A stretch of DNA of 64,000 bases from Frigoribacterium faeni (GCF_007988805.1 NZ_BJUV01000012.1:34541-98540), one strand, 5' to 3'. Shown: positions 8,798-19,614, counted from the first letter of the stretch. Notes: generated by a model not told the origin, from the letters alone. Numbers and translations are program-made.

Positions 8798-10090
8798 CTA
8801 CGAGATGCGCTCGGCGACGATCCGGCGCGCCGCCGGCGCCTCGTCGCCGATGGCCCATCCGCCGTCGACGGCCTCGAGGGCGCGGGCGAAGCGGTCGGGC
8901 TCGTCGGTGTGCAGCGTGAAGAGCGGCTGCCCCTCCACCACGGAGTCGCCCGGCTTGGCGTGCAGCTCGATGCCCGCCGCGGCCTGGACGGGGTCCTGCT
9001 TGCGGGCACGACCCGCGCCGAGGCGCCAGGCGGCGATGCCGAAGGGGAGGGCGTGCTGCTCGGTCACGAAGCCGGAGCGCTCCGCGGTCACGACGTGGGT
9101 CTCGCGGGCGGTCGGCAGCGCGGCGTCGGGGTCGCCGCCCTGCGCGCGGATCATGCGCTTCCAGGCGTCCATGGCGCGACCGTCGTCGAGGGCCGCCTCG
9201 ACGTCGGCGTCGGGCAGTCCCGCCGAGGCGAGCATCTCGCGCGCGAGCGCCACGGTCAGCTCGCGGATGTCGGCCGGCCCGCCTCCGGCGAGCGTCTCGA
9301 CCGACTCGCGGACCTCGAGCGCGTTGCCGATGGTCAGCCCGAGCGGGACGTTCATGTCGGTCAGCAGCGCGGTGGTGGCGACGCCGGCGTCGGTGCCCAG
9401 GTCGACCATGGTCCGCGCGAGCAGCCGCGACTGGTCGATGTCCTGGATGAACGCGCCCGAGCCGAACTTCACGTCGAGCACGAGGGCCGCGGTGCCCTCG
9501 GCGATCTTCTTGCTCATGATCGACGACGCGATCAGGGGGATCGCCTCGACCGTGCCGGTGATGTCGCGCAGGGCGTAGAGCTTGCCGTCGGCGGGCGCGA
9601 GACCCGATCCGGCCGCGCAGACCACCGCGCCGCTGTCGGCCATGATCTCGCGCATCCGGTCGTTCGAGATCGACGCCTGCCAGCCCGGGATCGACTCGAG
9701 CTTGTCGAGGGTGCCGCCGGTGTGGCCGAGTCCCCGGCCCGAGAGCTGCGGCACGGCGACGCCGAACGACGCGACGAGCGGGGCCAGGGGCAGCGTGATC
9801 TTGTCGCCCACTCCCCCGGTCGAGTGCTTGTCGACGGTCGTCTTGCCGAGGCCGGTGAAGTCCATCGTCTCGCCGCTGCGGATCATGGCCATCGTCATGT
9901 CGCGGATCTCGCGCCGGTCCATGCCGTTGAGGAAGATCGCCATCGTCAGGGCGGACATCTGCTCGTCGGCCACGTAGCCCCGCGTGTAGGCGTCGATCAG
10001 CCAGTCGATCTGGGCGGTGCTCAACTCGCCCGATCCCCGCTTCACGCGGATCAGGTCGACGGTGTCGAACGGTTCGACGGTGGTGGCCAT
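8798..10090 (-). CDS. deoA: Thymidine phosphorylase
   Basis: A 430-residue pyrimidine-nucleoside phosphorylase that turns thymidine or deoxyuridine plus phosphate into base and deoxyribose-1-phosphate. The N-terminal helical domain runs to the phosphate-binding KHSTGGVGDK; the alpha/beta domain carries SGRGLGHTGGT, SSIMSKK and LDVKFGSGAF; a C-terminal PYNP domain ends the protein. The start is the ATG after a good AAGGAG site (GAAGGAGAACC). A longer in-frame opening reaches back into cdd but has no homology. It lies 92 bases after cdd in the same direction and ends at a strong terminator. Confidence 0.95.
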   Translation of the reverse strand: MATTVEPFDTVDLIRVKRGSGELSTAQIDWLIDAYTRGYVADEQMSALTMAIFLNGMDRREIRDMTMAMIRSGETMDFTGLGKTTVDKHSTGGVGDKITLPLAPLVASFGVAVPQLSGRGLGHTGGTLDKLESIPGWQASISNDRMREIMADSGAVVCAAGSGLAPADGKLYALRDITGTVEAIPLIASSIMSKKIAEGTAALVLDVKFGSGAFIQDIDQSRLLARTMVDLGTDAGVATTALLTDMNVPLGLTIGNALEVRESVETLAGGGPADIRELTVALAREMLASAGLPDADVEAALDDGRAMDAWKRMIRAQGGDPDAALPTARETHVVTAERSGFVTEQHALPFGIAAWRLGAGRARKQDPVQAAAGIELHAKPGDSVVEGQPLFTLHTDEPDRFARALEAVDGGWAIGDEAPAARRIVAERIS

Positions 10091-10182
10091 GGTTCTCCTT
10101 CGCGGCGCGCGGGGTCGGTACCGCCGCCTCCGCCATGGTGCCAGATGCACCGAGGAGGCGCGGGCCGGGTCGACCGCGGCCC

Positions 10183-10602
10183 CTACGCCTGCGAGGCCCT
10201 GAACTCCTCGAGCTGGCGCGGGCCGAAGGCGTCGGGAATGACCTCGTCGATCGTCTTGAAGCCGGAGACCGTGTCGAGCACCATCGACGCGTCGGAGTGC
10301 TCGTACAGCAGCTGCCGGCAGCGCCCGCAGGGCATCAGCACGTCGCCGTTGCCGTCGACGCAGGCGAAGGCGACCAGGCGGCCTCCTCCGCCCATCACCA
10401 GGTCGGTGACGAGGGAGCACTCGGCGCAGAGCGTGATGCCGTACGACGCGTTCTCGATGTTGCAGCCCGACACCAGACGCCCGTCGGTGGTGATCGCGGC
10501 CGCCCCCACGGGGAACCTCGAGTACGGCACGTAGGCCTTGGTCATCGCCGTCCGGGCGGCCTCGCGGAGGGCCTCCCAGTCGGTCGTCTCGACGACGCTC
10601 AC
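10183..10602 (-). CDS. cdd: Cytidine deaminase
   Basis: A 139-residue tetramer-type cytidine/deoxycytidine deaminase. Zinc ligands are Cys59 in TLCAECSLV and Cys92 and Cys95 in PCGRCRQLL, with the proton-shuttle Glu61 and substrate-binding CNIENASYG. The GTG start overlaps the permease stop (GTGA), so the enzyme is coupled to the transporter that brings in its substrate. The uridine product could feed phosphorolysis; the deoxyuridine product is a deoxythymidine phosphorylase substrate. Confidence 0.95.
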   Translation of the reverse strand: MSVVETTDWEALREAARTAMTKAYVPYSRFPVGAAAITTDGRLVSGCNIENASYGITLCAECSLVTDLVMGGGGRLVAFACVDGNGDVLMPCGRCRQLLYEHSDASMVLDTVSGFKTIDEVIPDAFGPRQLEEFRASQA

Positions 10603-11888
10603 GATTTGATGTAGGGCTTGCCCGACGCGGCGGGACCCCGGGACTGGCCGACGAGCCCCGCGACGGCGAAGATCGTGACGATGTACGGCAGCATGAGCAT
10701 GAACTCGCTCGGCACCGGCGACCCGATGGCGCCGAGCACGTTCTGCAGGTTGCTGGCGAAGCCGAACAGCAGGGCGGCCAGAGTGGCGCGGATCGGGTCC
10801 CACCGTCCGAAGATGACCGCGGCCAGCGCGATGAACCCGGCGCCCGCCGTCATCTCCTTCTGGAAGTTGCCCAGCGAGCCGAGGGTGAAGTACGCCCCGC
10901 CGAGCCCGGCGATGGCGCCGGCGAGCGAGACGTTCCAGAAGCGGGTCGCGTTGACCTTGATGCCGACCGTGTCGGCGGCCTGCGGGTGCTCGCCGACCGA
11001 CCGGAGGCGCAGACCCCAGCGCGTGCGGAACAGGCCGTAGAAGACCAGGGCGATGGCCACGTACATCAGGTAGACGATGATCGTCTGACGGAAGAACACC
11101 GGCCCGATGATCGGGATCTGGCTCAGGACCGGGATGTCCAGCTGCGGGAACCGCACGCCGCGGCTGAGCGAGTCGGATCGGGCCAGCACCTGCGAGTACA
11201 GGAAGCTCGTCAGACCGGTCACGAGGACGTTGAGCACGACGCCGACGATCACCTGGTCGACGATGTAGCGGATGCTGAACACGGCCAGCACCATCGAGAC
11301 CAGCACGCCGGCGATCATCGCGCCGATCAGGCCGACGTAGGCCGAGCCCGTGGCGGAGGCGACGAGCGCCGAGACGAAGGCGCCGGCCAGCAGCTGCCCC
11401 TCGATCGCGACGTTGACGACGCCGACGCGCTCGGAGATCACGCCGCCGAGGGCGCCGAAGATCAGCGGGGTGCTGAGCGCCAGCGCGCCCAGCAGCAGCC
11501 CGGGCACGGGGATCGTGGCGCCGGCGCTCGTCCAGGTGAGGAACGCCACCAGGAACACCACGCCGAAGACGGCGACGAGCCAGATCGGGACCTTCTGCGC
11601 CCGGACGACGAGGGCGACCGACGCCCCGGTGATCAGCGCGAGGACGATCGACAGCACCAGACCGGTGCCCGAGGAGGGCAGCACGGCGTCGGGCAGGGCG
11701 AAGAAGTCCGTCGCGGTGGCGAGACGGAACGTGCTCGACCCCTCGCGGCCGAAGCCGACGAAGAGGACGAAGGCGACGACCGTGAAGACGCCGAACGCGA
11801 GGGGCGCCTTGTAGCTGCGGGTGACCGCACGGGCGAGATCGGGCGACGCGGCGGCGGGGACCGCGGTGTCGGGGCTGAGGGTGCTCAC
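10599..11888 (-). CDS. Nucleoside ABC transporter permease (second)
   Basis: A 429-residue permease with about ten membrane helices, of the branched-chain amino-acid/ribose-like (BPD_transp_2) family used by BMP-dependent nucleoside importers (NupQ/YufQ-like). A cytoplasmic N-terminus of about 30 residues precedes the first helix, AFGVFTVVAFVLFVGF. The loop RLRSVGEHPQAADTVGIK is the EAA-like contact for the ATPase. The GTG start overlaps the stop of the first permease by 4 bases and its own stop overlaps cdd. Confidence 0.9.
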   Translation of the reverse strand: MSTLSPDTAVPAAASPDLARAVTRSYKAPLAFGVFTVVAFVLFVGFGREGSSTFRLATATDFFALPDAVLPSSGTGLVLSIVLALITGASVALVVRAQKVPIWLVAVFGVVFLVAFLTWTSAGATIPVPGLLLGALALSTPLIFGALGGVISERVGVVNVAIEGQLLAGAFVSALVASATGSAYVGLIGAMIAGVLVSMVLAVFSIRYIVDQVIVGVVLNVLVTGLTSFLYSQVLARSDSLSRGVRFPQLDIPVLSQIPIIGPVFFRQTIIVYLMYVAIALVFYGLFRTRWGLRLRSVGEHPQAADTVGIKVNATRFWNVSLAGAIAGLGGAYFTLGSLGNFQKEMTAGAGFIALAAVIFGRWDPIRATLAALLFGFASNLQNVLGAIGSPVPSEFMLMLPYIVTIFAVAGLVGQSRGPAASGKPYIKS

Positions 11889-13170
11889 TTGGTGACCACC
11901 GCCTCCTTGGTCGAGGCCTTGCGCACCGGGCGGGCGCCCGGAGCCGGCAGACGGAAGATGCTGCGCACGAGCGGCGGGGCCGCTACGAACAGCACGATGA
12001 GGGACTGCACGACGAGCACGATGTCGATCGGCACGCCGTTGGCGGCCTGCATCGAGTACCCGCCGGCCTTGAGCGCGCCGAACAGCACGCCGGCGGCGAA
12101 CACGCCCCAGGGGCGGGACCGGCCGAGCAGCGCCACGGTGATCGCGTCGAAGCCGATGCCGGCGTCGATGCCCGAGGTGAAGCCCGACGTCAGCGTGCCG
12201 AGCACCTGGGTCGAGCCGGCCACGCCGGCCAGGGCCCCGGAGATGAGCATCGCGTAGAGGTAGATGTTCTTGACGTTCATCCCCGCCGTGCGGGCCGCGT
12301 GCGGGTTCTCGCCCACCGCCCGGAAGCGGAAGCCGAGCGTCGAGCGGTTGATCAGCCACCAGACCGCCGCCGTGATCGCGATCACCAGGATGAAGCCCCA
12401 GTTCAGGCCGTAGCTCGGGCCGAACAGGTCGGGCAGGATGGCCGTCTCGAGCGTGGCCGGCGACTTCGGGTTGTTGCTGCCCGGCGCCTGGAGGAGGCCC
12501 TGCGTGCGCAGCATGAAGGCCAGCAGGTAGAAGGCGATGTAGTTGAGCATGATCGTGAGGATCACCTCATGCGCACCGGTGCGGGCCTTGAGCAGACCCA
12601 CGATGCCGCCCCAGAGGGCGCCGGCCGCGATCCCCGCCGCGAGGGCGAGGGGCAGGTGCAGGGCGAGCGGCAGGTGGAACGAGAACCCGACCCAGCCCGC
12701 GGCGGCCGACGCCATCAGCATCTGCCCGCGGGCGCCGATGTTGAACAGGCCGACGCGGAAGGCCACCGCGACGCCCAGACCCGCCGCGATCAGCGGCACC
12801 GCGTAGTTGAGGGTCTCGGTCAGCGGCCGGATGCCCGCGGCGAAGCCGTCGACCCGGAAGTTGTAGACGGCGCCCTGGAAGAGCGACACGTAGGCCCCGC
12901 CCACCGAGGCGCCGAACGCCTGCAGGAAGTCGGTCGGGCGCGAGAAGAAGTACCCCATCGTGCTCTGGACGTCCTGGTCGGTGAACCCGATCAGGAGGCC
13001 CGAGACCACCAGCGCGAGCACGACGGCGAGCACGGAGATCGCGGCGTTGCCGGTCGTGATCTCCCGGAGGAGGCGCGAGCCGCGCGAGTCGCCGCCGTCG
13101 CCTCCCGAGGGGGTCGGCGGGGTGGGGACGGTCGGCGGGGTCGCGCCCGACGTCGTGGTGGTGGCGTCGC

Positions 13171-13174
<4 letters not shown>
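11885..13174 (-). CDS. Nucleoside ABC transporter permease (first)
   Basis: A 429-residue permease paralogous to its downstream neighbour (NupP/YufP-like). A Thr/Pro/Gly-rich cytoplasmic head of about 45 residues precedes the first helix. The ATPase-contact loop is RFRAVGENPHAARTAGM. The GTG start overlaps the ATPase stop by 4 bases. The two permeases would form the heterodimeric channel for the lipoprotein encoded at 14848. Confidence 0.9.
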
Positions 13175-14691
<1,517 letters not shown>

Positions 14692-14697
14692 CTCAGG

Positions 14698-14703
14698 TGT
14701 CTA
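14698..14703 (-). promoter_or_regulatory. Possible -10 box of the ABC ATPase gene
   Basis: TAGACA is 6 bases before the start on the minus strand. The last base departs from TAnnnT, so this is weaker than the other sites. The same hexamer and spacing occur before the oxidoreductase at 40732. Confidence 0.35.
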
Positions 14704-14770
14704 CCTCGGGTCGGGTGTCGAGTCGGGCGCGGGGAGCACGTCGGGTCGGCGTGCGCCCGCAGGCGTTGCG

Positions 14771-14809
14771 AGGGCCGGGAGCGACGGGGTGGCCGTCGCT
14801 CCCGGCCCT
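14771..14809 (-). terminator. Terminator or attenuator between binding protein and ABC ATPase
   Basis: A perfect 17-bp stem (14771-14787 with 14793-14809) around a five-base loop lies just past the lipoprotein stop. It may stop most transcripts and so give more binding protein than transporter, a common arrangement in ABC importers. Confidence 0.7.
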
Positions 14810-14847
14810 GGGTCAGTCGATGCTAATCGATGACGGGAGGTGCGTCG

Positions 14848-15933
14848 TTACTCGGTCAGCGCCGACGGCGACTCGACGGTGATCGAACCGTCGATGATGC
14901 CGGCCTTGATCGTGTCGAGCTCGTCCTGCAGACCGGAGTCGACCTGGTCCTCGTAGTCGTGGAACGGCGCGATGCCGACGCCGTCGTTCTCGAGCGTGCC
15001 GACGTAGGGCTCGTTCGTGAAGTCGCCGTCGGCGGCCTGCGTCACGACGTCGTTCGTCGCCTGCTTGATGCCCTTGAGCACCGAGGTGAGGAACAGGTCG
15101 CTGTTGGCGCTGTCGGTCTCGTAGGTGTCGCTGTCGGCGCCGATCAGCACGATCTCGTCGCCCGAGTCGCGGATCGCCTCGGCGGCGCTCTGGTAGATCG
15201 GTCCGCCGACGGGCAGGATCACGTCGGCGCCCTGCTCGATCAGCGTCTGCGCGCTCTGCTTGGCGACGGTGCCGGCCTCGAAGCCGCCCGTGAAGGTGCC
15301 CGTCTGGCTCTCGACGTCCCAGCCGACCGTCTTGACGTCGGTGCCCTTCTGCTCGTTGTAGTACTCGACGCCGTCGGCGAAGCCGTCCATGAAGATCGTG
15401 ACGGTCGGGAACTGCATGCCGCCGAAGGTGCCGACGGTTCCGGTCTTCGTGAAGCTGGCCGCCGCGTAGCCGGCGAGGAACGCCGCCTCGGAGGTGTTGA
15501 ACGTGATGGGGCGGATGTTCTCGGCGTCGTTGGCCGCGTCGTCGATCGTCGCGTAGTCGATGTCGGGGTTCGCCGCGGCGGCGGTGCCGGTCGCCTCGGA
15601 GAGCGCGAAGCCGACCGTGACGATCAGGTTGCAGCCCTCGGCGGCCAGGTTCGACAGGTTGGCGTCGTAGACGGTCTCGTCGGCCGACTCGACGTCCTTG
15701 GGCGTCGCGCCGATGGCGTCCGCGGCCTCGTTCAGGCCCTCGAAGCCGAGCTGGTTGAACGACTTGTCGTCGAACCCGCCCGCGTCGGAGACCATGCAGG
15801 GGATGAAGTCGCTCGTGGCGGCGTCGGTCGAGCCGCCGTCGGCCTCGGGAGCCGAGGCACAGCCGGCCAGGATCGCGGCGGTGCCGAACAGGGCGATACC
15901 GCTGAGCACGGCCTTGCGCGCAGTTGTAGTCAA
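14848..15933 (-). CDS. BMP-family nucleoside-binding lipoprotein
   Basis: A 361-residue extracellular substrate-binding lipoprotein (Med/BmpA/PnrA-like) that hands nucleosides to the adjacent ABC channel. A signal peptide ends in the lipobox LAGC with Cys25. Family motifs include DAGGFDDKSFNQL near the mature N-terminus and DVILPVGGPIYQSAAEAI. The TTG at 15931-15933 is chosen because a GGAGG site lies 5 bases before it and gives a short, standard signal peptide; an earlier TTG at 15945 would overlap that site. It heads the nucleoside uptake and salvage block. Confidence 0.92.
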   Translation of the reverse strand: MTTTARKAVLSGIALFGTAAILAGCASAPEADGGSTDAATSDFIPCMVSDAGGFDDKSFNQLGFEGLNEAADAIGATPKDVESADETVYDANLSNLAAEGCNLIVTVGFALSEATGTAAAANPDIDYATIDDAANDAENIRPITFNTSEAAFLAGYAAASFTKTGTVGTFGGMQFPTVTIFMDGFADGVEYYNEQKGTDVKTVGWDVESQTGTFTGGFEAGTVAKQSAQTLIEQGADVILPVGGPIYQSAAEAIRDSGDEIVLIGADSDTYETDSANSDLFLTSVLKGIKQATNDVVTQAADGDFTNEPYVGTLENDGVGIAPFHDYEDQVDSGLQDELDTIKAGIIDGSITVESPSALTE

Positions 15934-15938
15934 GTTGT

Positions 15939-15943
15939 CCTCC
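15939..15943 (-). promoter_or_regulatory. Shine-Dalgarno deciding a TTG start
   Basis: GGAGG followed by ACAAC and TTG on the minus strand fixes the lipoprotein start at a rare TTG codon. A 6-bp hairpin (CCCGGC with GCCGGG) sits just upstream in the leader. Confidence 0.7.
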
Positions 15944-16065
15944 AAGATGCAGCCCGGCAGAGCAGCCGGGCACGTATGGCTGTCAGGTTACCCAGTGCGA
16001 CGGACGCCGATGACCGCGGAGGTGTAGTGATGCCGTCCTGTTACACAAGCGGGACCACCGCGTAA

Positions 16066-16087
16066 CGGGCGCGAAACGTCGCGCCCG
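16066..16087 (-). terminator. Terminator of the mannose-1-phosphate guanylyltransferase gene
   Basis: A 9-bp perfect stem, CGGGCGCGA with TCGCGCCCG, around AACG lies 10 bases past the stop codon. Confidence 0.6.
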
Positions 16088-16096
16088 CTCCGGGGG

Positions 16097-17215
16097 TCAG
16101 AGGACGTCGCTGCGGCCGCTCAGCTTGAGGGCGTCGACGACCGACTTCACGCGCTGCGCGTTCGCCGTCGTGGTCACCAGCAGGGCGTCGGGGGTGTCGA
16201 CGACGATGATGTCGTTGACGCCGATCAGCGAGATCAGCCGGTCGCTGCCGGCGACGACGATGCCGCTCGACGCGTCGGCGAGCACCCGCGCGTTCTCGCC
16301 GAGGATGGCGAGGTCGCTCTTGCGACCGCCCGAGTGCAGCTTGGCGATCGAGGCGAAGTCCCCCACGTCGTCCCAGTCGAAGTCTCCCGGGATCACGGCG
16401 AGCCGCCCGGACGCCGCGGCGGGCTCGGCGACGGTGTAGTCGATGGCGATCTTCTCGAGCGACGGCCACACGGCGTCGACGACGGCGCCGCGCCGCGGGG
16501 TGTCCCAGGCCTCGGCCAGCTCCTCGATGCCGGCGAGCAGCGCGGGGCTGGTCTCGCCCAGCTGCTCGAGGAGGCGGTCGGCGCGCGAGATGAACATGCC
16601 CCCGTTCCAGAGGTAGTCGCCTCCCGCCACGTACTGCTCGGCCGTCTCGAGGTCGGGCTTCTCGACGAAGGACTCCACCATGCGGGCCGAGGGGGCGCCC
16701 TCGACCGGGAGCGCGCCGCCGACGTGGATGTAGCCGAATCCGATCGCGGGCTCCGTCGGCGTGATGCCGATCGTGGTGATGTACCCGGCGTCGGCGACCA
16801 CGATGGCCTCGCGCACGGCGCGCCCGAACCCGCGGGTGTCGGCGATGACGTGGTCGGCTGCGAACGACCCGATGATCACGTCGGGCTCGCGGCGGCGGAG
16901 GATCGCCGCGGCCAGGCCGATGGCCGCCGTGCTGTCCTTCGGCTCGCTCTCGAGCACGACGTTGTGATCGAGGAGCGCCGGGAGCTGCTTCTCGACGGCC
17001 GCCCGGTGCGCTCGCCCGGTCACGACCATGATCCGCTGCTCGCCGTTCAGCGGCGCCAGGCGGTCCCAGGTGCCCCGGAGCAGCGTCGAGCCGCTGCCGG
17101 TCAGGTCGTGCAGGAACTTGGGGGCGTCGGCCCGGCTCAGCGGCCACAGCCGGGAGCCGATGCCACCGGCCGGGATGATGCTGTAGAACCGGTCGAGGCT
17201 GTCCTGGGTCGTCAT
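16097..17215 (-). CDS. Mannose-1-phosphate guanylyltransferase
   Basis: A 372-residue nucleotidyltransferase that makes GDP-mannose from GTP and mannose-1-phosphate. The GTP-binding signature IIPAGGIGSRLWPLSR is at the N-terminus, then the FAADHVI metal motif, VEKP in FVEKPDLE, and the LWNGGMFISR loop. It has only the short form without the isomerase domain. GDP-mannose is the likely donor for the glycosyltransferase divergently encoded at 17397. A -10 box lies 7 bases before the ATG, so it is probably leaderless. Confidence 0.93.
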   Translation of the reverse strand: MTTQDSLDRFYSIIPAGGIGSRLWPLSRADAPKFLHDLTGSGSTLLRGTWDRLAPLNGEQRIMVVTGRAHRAAVEKQLPALLDHNVVLESEPKDSTAAIGLAAAILRRREPDVIIGSFAADHVIADTRGFGRAVREAIVVADAGYITTIGITPTEPAIGFGYIHVGGALPVEGAPSARMVESFVEKPDLETAEQYVAGGDYLWNGGMFISRADRLLEQLGETSPALLAGIEELAEAWDTPRRGAVVDAVWPSLEKIAIDYTVAEPAAASGRLAVIPGDFDWDDVGDFASIAKLHSGGRKSDLAILGENARVLADASSGIVVAGSDRLISLIGVNDIIVVDTPDALLVTTTANAQRVKSVVDALKLSGRSDVL

Positions 17216-17222
17216 GGACCCC

Positions 17223-17228
17223 ACCCTA
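17223..17228 (-). promoter_or_regulatory. -10 box of the guanylyltransferase gene (leaderless)
   Basis: TAGGGT on the minus strand ends 7 bases before the ATG, and no Shine-Dalgarno is seen. Confidence 0.55.
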
Positions 17229-17396
17229 GCGATCAGGGGCCGACCGGCCGGGCGACGACGCGACCTCGCGGGCGAGGAGCCACCCGGCGGCTCACCCGGG
17301 CGTTCACGCACCCGCCACCCGGCGGCCACGGCAGGGCACCGCCGCCGACACGTCACCGGCGCAGCCTGGGCTCACCACGAGCCTGAGGAGACACCG

Positions 17397-18581
17397 GTGA
17401 GAGTCGTCGTCGTGACCGAGAGCTTCCTGCCCACCGTGAACGGGGTGACGACCAGCGTCCTCCGGGTCCTAGACCACCTGGCGGCCCGCGGCCACGAGGC
17501 GCTGATCGTCGCACCGGCCGGACGCGGGCACGAGTCCTACGCCGGGTTCCCCGTCCACCGGGTGCCGTCCGTGGCCTACCGGCAGTTCCCGGTCGGGCTG
17601 CCCAACCCCCAGGTCGCGAGCGCGATCGCCGCCTTCGGGCCGGACGTGGTGCACGTGGCCTCCCCGTTCCTCCTCGGCGCCCAGGCGATCTCGGCCGCGA
17701 CGCGCCTCGGCGTCCCGAGCGTCGCGGTGTTCCAGACCGACGTCGCCCGCTACGCCGCGGCCGCCGGTCTCGGGGCGACCGGCGCCTCCCTGGCCTGGCG
17801 CCTCGTCCGTCGGATCCACGACCAGGCCACGCTCACGCTCGTCCCCTCGTCGGCGTCCCGTCGCGATCTGGAAGCGGCCGGGGTGACCCGCCTGGCGACC
17901 TGGGGTCGCGGCGTCGACGCCGTGCGGTACCACCCGAACCGACGGCACTCCCCCGCCACGGCCGCCTTCCGGGCCACGCTGGCCCGGCCGGACGAGGTCG
18001 TCGTCGGCTACGTCGGCCGGCTCGCCGCCGAGAAGGAGGTCGACCGTCTCGCGGCGCTCCGCGCCGTCGACGGGCTGCGGCTGGTCGTCGTGGGCGGTGG
18101 ACCGAGCCTCCCGGCCCTCCGACGGCGACTGCGTCACCTCGACCCCGTCTTCACCGGCCCCCTGCACGGCGACGACCTGGCGACGGCCTACGCGGTGCTC
18201 GACGTGTTCGTCCACACGGGCACGACGGAGACCTTCGGCCAGACGATCCAGGAGGCGCACGCCAGCGGCGTTCCCGTGGTGGCGCCCGCCGCGGGCGGAC
18301 CGCTCGACCTCGTCCGGCACGGCGTGGACGGCTACCTGGTCGATCCTCGGCACGACCACTCGCTCCGTCTGGCCGTCCGACGACTCGTCGGCTCGCCCGA
18401 GCTGCGCGCCCGCTTCGGCGAGGCCGGTCGGCGAGCCGTCGTCGGACGGACCTGGCAGCGCCTCGGCGACGAGCTGATCGAGCACTACGACACGGCCCGT
18501 CGAGCCGCCGTGGCGCCGACGCCCGTGGCCCTCCGCCGGCGCCCCGCCGCACCCGGTCGCAGTGTCTCGACATCGAACTAG
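17397..18581 (+). CDS. GT4-family glycosyltransferase, probable GDP-mannose-dependent mannosyltransferase
   Basis: A 394-residue GT-B enzyme. The N-terminal domain starts RVVVVTESFLPTVNGVTTSV, very like actinobacterial MgtA/PimB' mannosyltransferases. The C-terminal domain has GYVGRLAAEKEVDRL and the nucleotide-sugar Glu motif TTETFGQTIQEAHASGVPVV. The GTG at 17397 has a good GAGGAG site 6 bases before it; a longer in-frame ATG at 17214 lacks both. Its neighbour makes GDP-mannose, which supports mannolipid or lipoglycan synthesis at the membrane. The acceptor is unknown. Confidence 0.85.
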   Translation: MRVVVVTESFLPTVNGVTTSVLRVLDHLAARGHEALIVAPAGRGHESYAGFPVHRVPSVAYRQFPVGLPNPQVASAIAAFGPDVVHVASPFLLGAQAISAATRLGVPSVAVFQTDVARYAAAAGLGATGASLAWRLVRRIHDQATLTLVPSSASRRDLEAAGVTRLATWGRGVDAVRYHPNRRHSPATAAFRATLARPDEVVVGYVGRLAAEKEVDRLAALRAVDGLRLVVVGGGPSLPALRRRLRHLDPVFTGPLHGDDLATAYAVLDVFVHTGTTETFGQTIQEAHASGVPVVAPAAGGPLDLVRHGVDGYLVDPRHDHSLRLAVRRLVGSPELRARFGEAGRRAVVGRTWQRLGDELIEHYDTARRAAVAPTPVALRRRPAAPGRSVSTSN

Positions 18582-18620
18582 TTAGGCGGGCCTTGGCGGC
18601 GCCGCGAGCGGGGCCGACCG

Positions 18621-18644
18621 TAGACTGCAGACGTTCTGAGAACG
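18621..18644 (+). promoter_or_regulatory. sdh promoter region with palindrome
   Basis: TAGACT (18621-18626) is a good -10 box for the sdh operon, predicting a leader of about 80 bases. Right at the expected start site lies the perfect 13-base palindrome CGTTCTGAGAACG (18632-18644), placed like a repressor operator. Confidence 0.5.
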
Positions 18645-18713
18645 AATACGGCGGACACGGCTGTCCTCTCCCGACGACAGCCTCACCGCCCACGTCCGCG
18701 AGGAGGGCCGGTC

Positions 18714-19166
18714 ATGGCCGAGCAGTCGACAGGAACCCTGCCACCACCGGCGGGTCGACGGGGAGCACCCGAGATCGGCGCCCCGCGCGCGAAGAACCGC
18801 CTGGCGGGCACGCTCTACCGCGGCCGGGAGGGCATGTGGTCGTGGGTGCTGCACCGCATCACCGGCGTGAGCATCTACTTCTTCCTCCTGGTGCACATCC
18901 TCGACACGGCCCTCGTGCGGATCAGCCCCGAGGCCTACAACGCCGTCATCGGCACGTACAAGAACCCGGTCATGGGGCTGGGCGAGACCGCCCTGGTCGC
19001 GGCCATCCTCTTCCACGCCCTCAACGGCCTGCGGATCATCCTCATCGACTTCTGGGGCCCCGGCACCAAGTACCAGCGGGTCATGTTCTGGATCGTCATC
19101 GGCCTGGCCGTCGTGCTGTTCGCCGGCTTCGCTCCCCGCCACCTCATGAACGTCTTCTCGGAGTAG
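18714..19166 (+). CDS. sdhC: Succinate dehydrogenase cytochrome b556 subunit
   Basis: A 150-residue membrane anchor of complex II with three helices. The family motif SWVLHRITGVSIYFF begins the first helix, and LFHALNGLRII in the second holds the likely haem-ligand His. The N-terminal 35 residues are a basic cytoplasmic extension. With SdhD it passes electrons from succinate to menaquinone. It is the first gene of sdhCDAB, 4 bases before sdhD. Confidence 0.93.
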   Translation: MAEQSTGTLPPPAGRRGAPEIGAPRAKNRLAGTLYRGREGMWSWVLHRITGVSIYFFLLVHILDTALVRISPEAYNAVIGTYKNPVMGLGETALVAAILFHALNGLRIILIDFWGPGTKYQRVMFWIVIGLAVVLFAGFAPRHLMNVFSE

Positions 19167-19170
19167 AACG

Positions 19171-19614
19171 ATGACCACCGACACCATCGAGGCCCCCCGT
19201 TCGGCTCGCCCCGCCTCGCGCAGCAGCAACCTCGAGAAGTGGGGCTGGATCTACATGCGCGCCAGCGGGGTCGTGCTCGTCGTCCTCGTCTTCGGGCACC
19301 TCTTCATCAACCTGCTCGCCGCCGAGGGCGGCATCAAGGCGATCGACTTCGCCTTCGTGGCCGGCAAGTGGGCCTCGCCGTTCTGGCAGGTCTACGACAC
19401 CCTCCTGCTCTGGCTGGCTCTGATCCACGGTTCGAACGGCATGCGGACCATCGTGAACGACTACGTCTCGAAGCCCCTCGTGCGTCGGGTGCTGCTCGGA
19501 GCCCTCCTGGTCTCGGCCGTCGTGCTCCTCACCCTCGGCACCCTCGTCATCTACACGTTCGACCCGTGCCCGGCCGGCGCCCCCGCCGACCTGCTGCCCT
19601 CGATCTGCTCGTAG
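19171..19614 (+). CDS. sdhD: Succinate dehydrogenase membrane anchor subunit
   Basis: A 147-residue second anchor with three helices, starting after a Ser/Ala-rich head. [17 protein letters not shown] contains the conserved His-Gly-x-Asn-Gly quinone/haem region. The short extracytoplasmic tail carries two Cys residues. It follows sdhC by 4 bases and precedes sdhA by 55 bases. Confidence 0.9.
   Translation: MTTDTIEAPRSARPASRSSNLEKWGWIYMRASGVVLVVLVFGHLFINLLAAEGGIKAIDFAFVAGKWASPFWQVYDTLLLWLALIHGSNGMRTIVNDYVSKPLVRRVLLGALLVSAVVLLTLGTLVIYTFDPCPAGAPADLLPSICS

Noticed and set aside
7553..10420. Longer versions of deoA and other genes reaching into their neighbours
   Set aside because: Upstream extensions lack homology and ribosome-binding sites, while the shorter starts have them.
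15934..15945. Earlier TTG start for the BMP lipoprotein
   Set aside because: It would overlap the GGAGG ribosome-binding site of the TTG at 15933 and has no site of its own.
15946..16060. Purine riboswitch ahead of the nucleoside transporter
   Set aside because: No purine aptamer core could be drawn; only a 6-bp hairpin and a GTTAC/GTAAC inverted repeat are visible.
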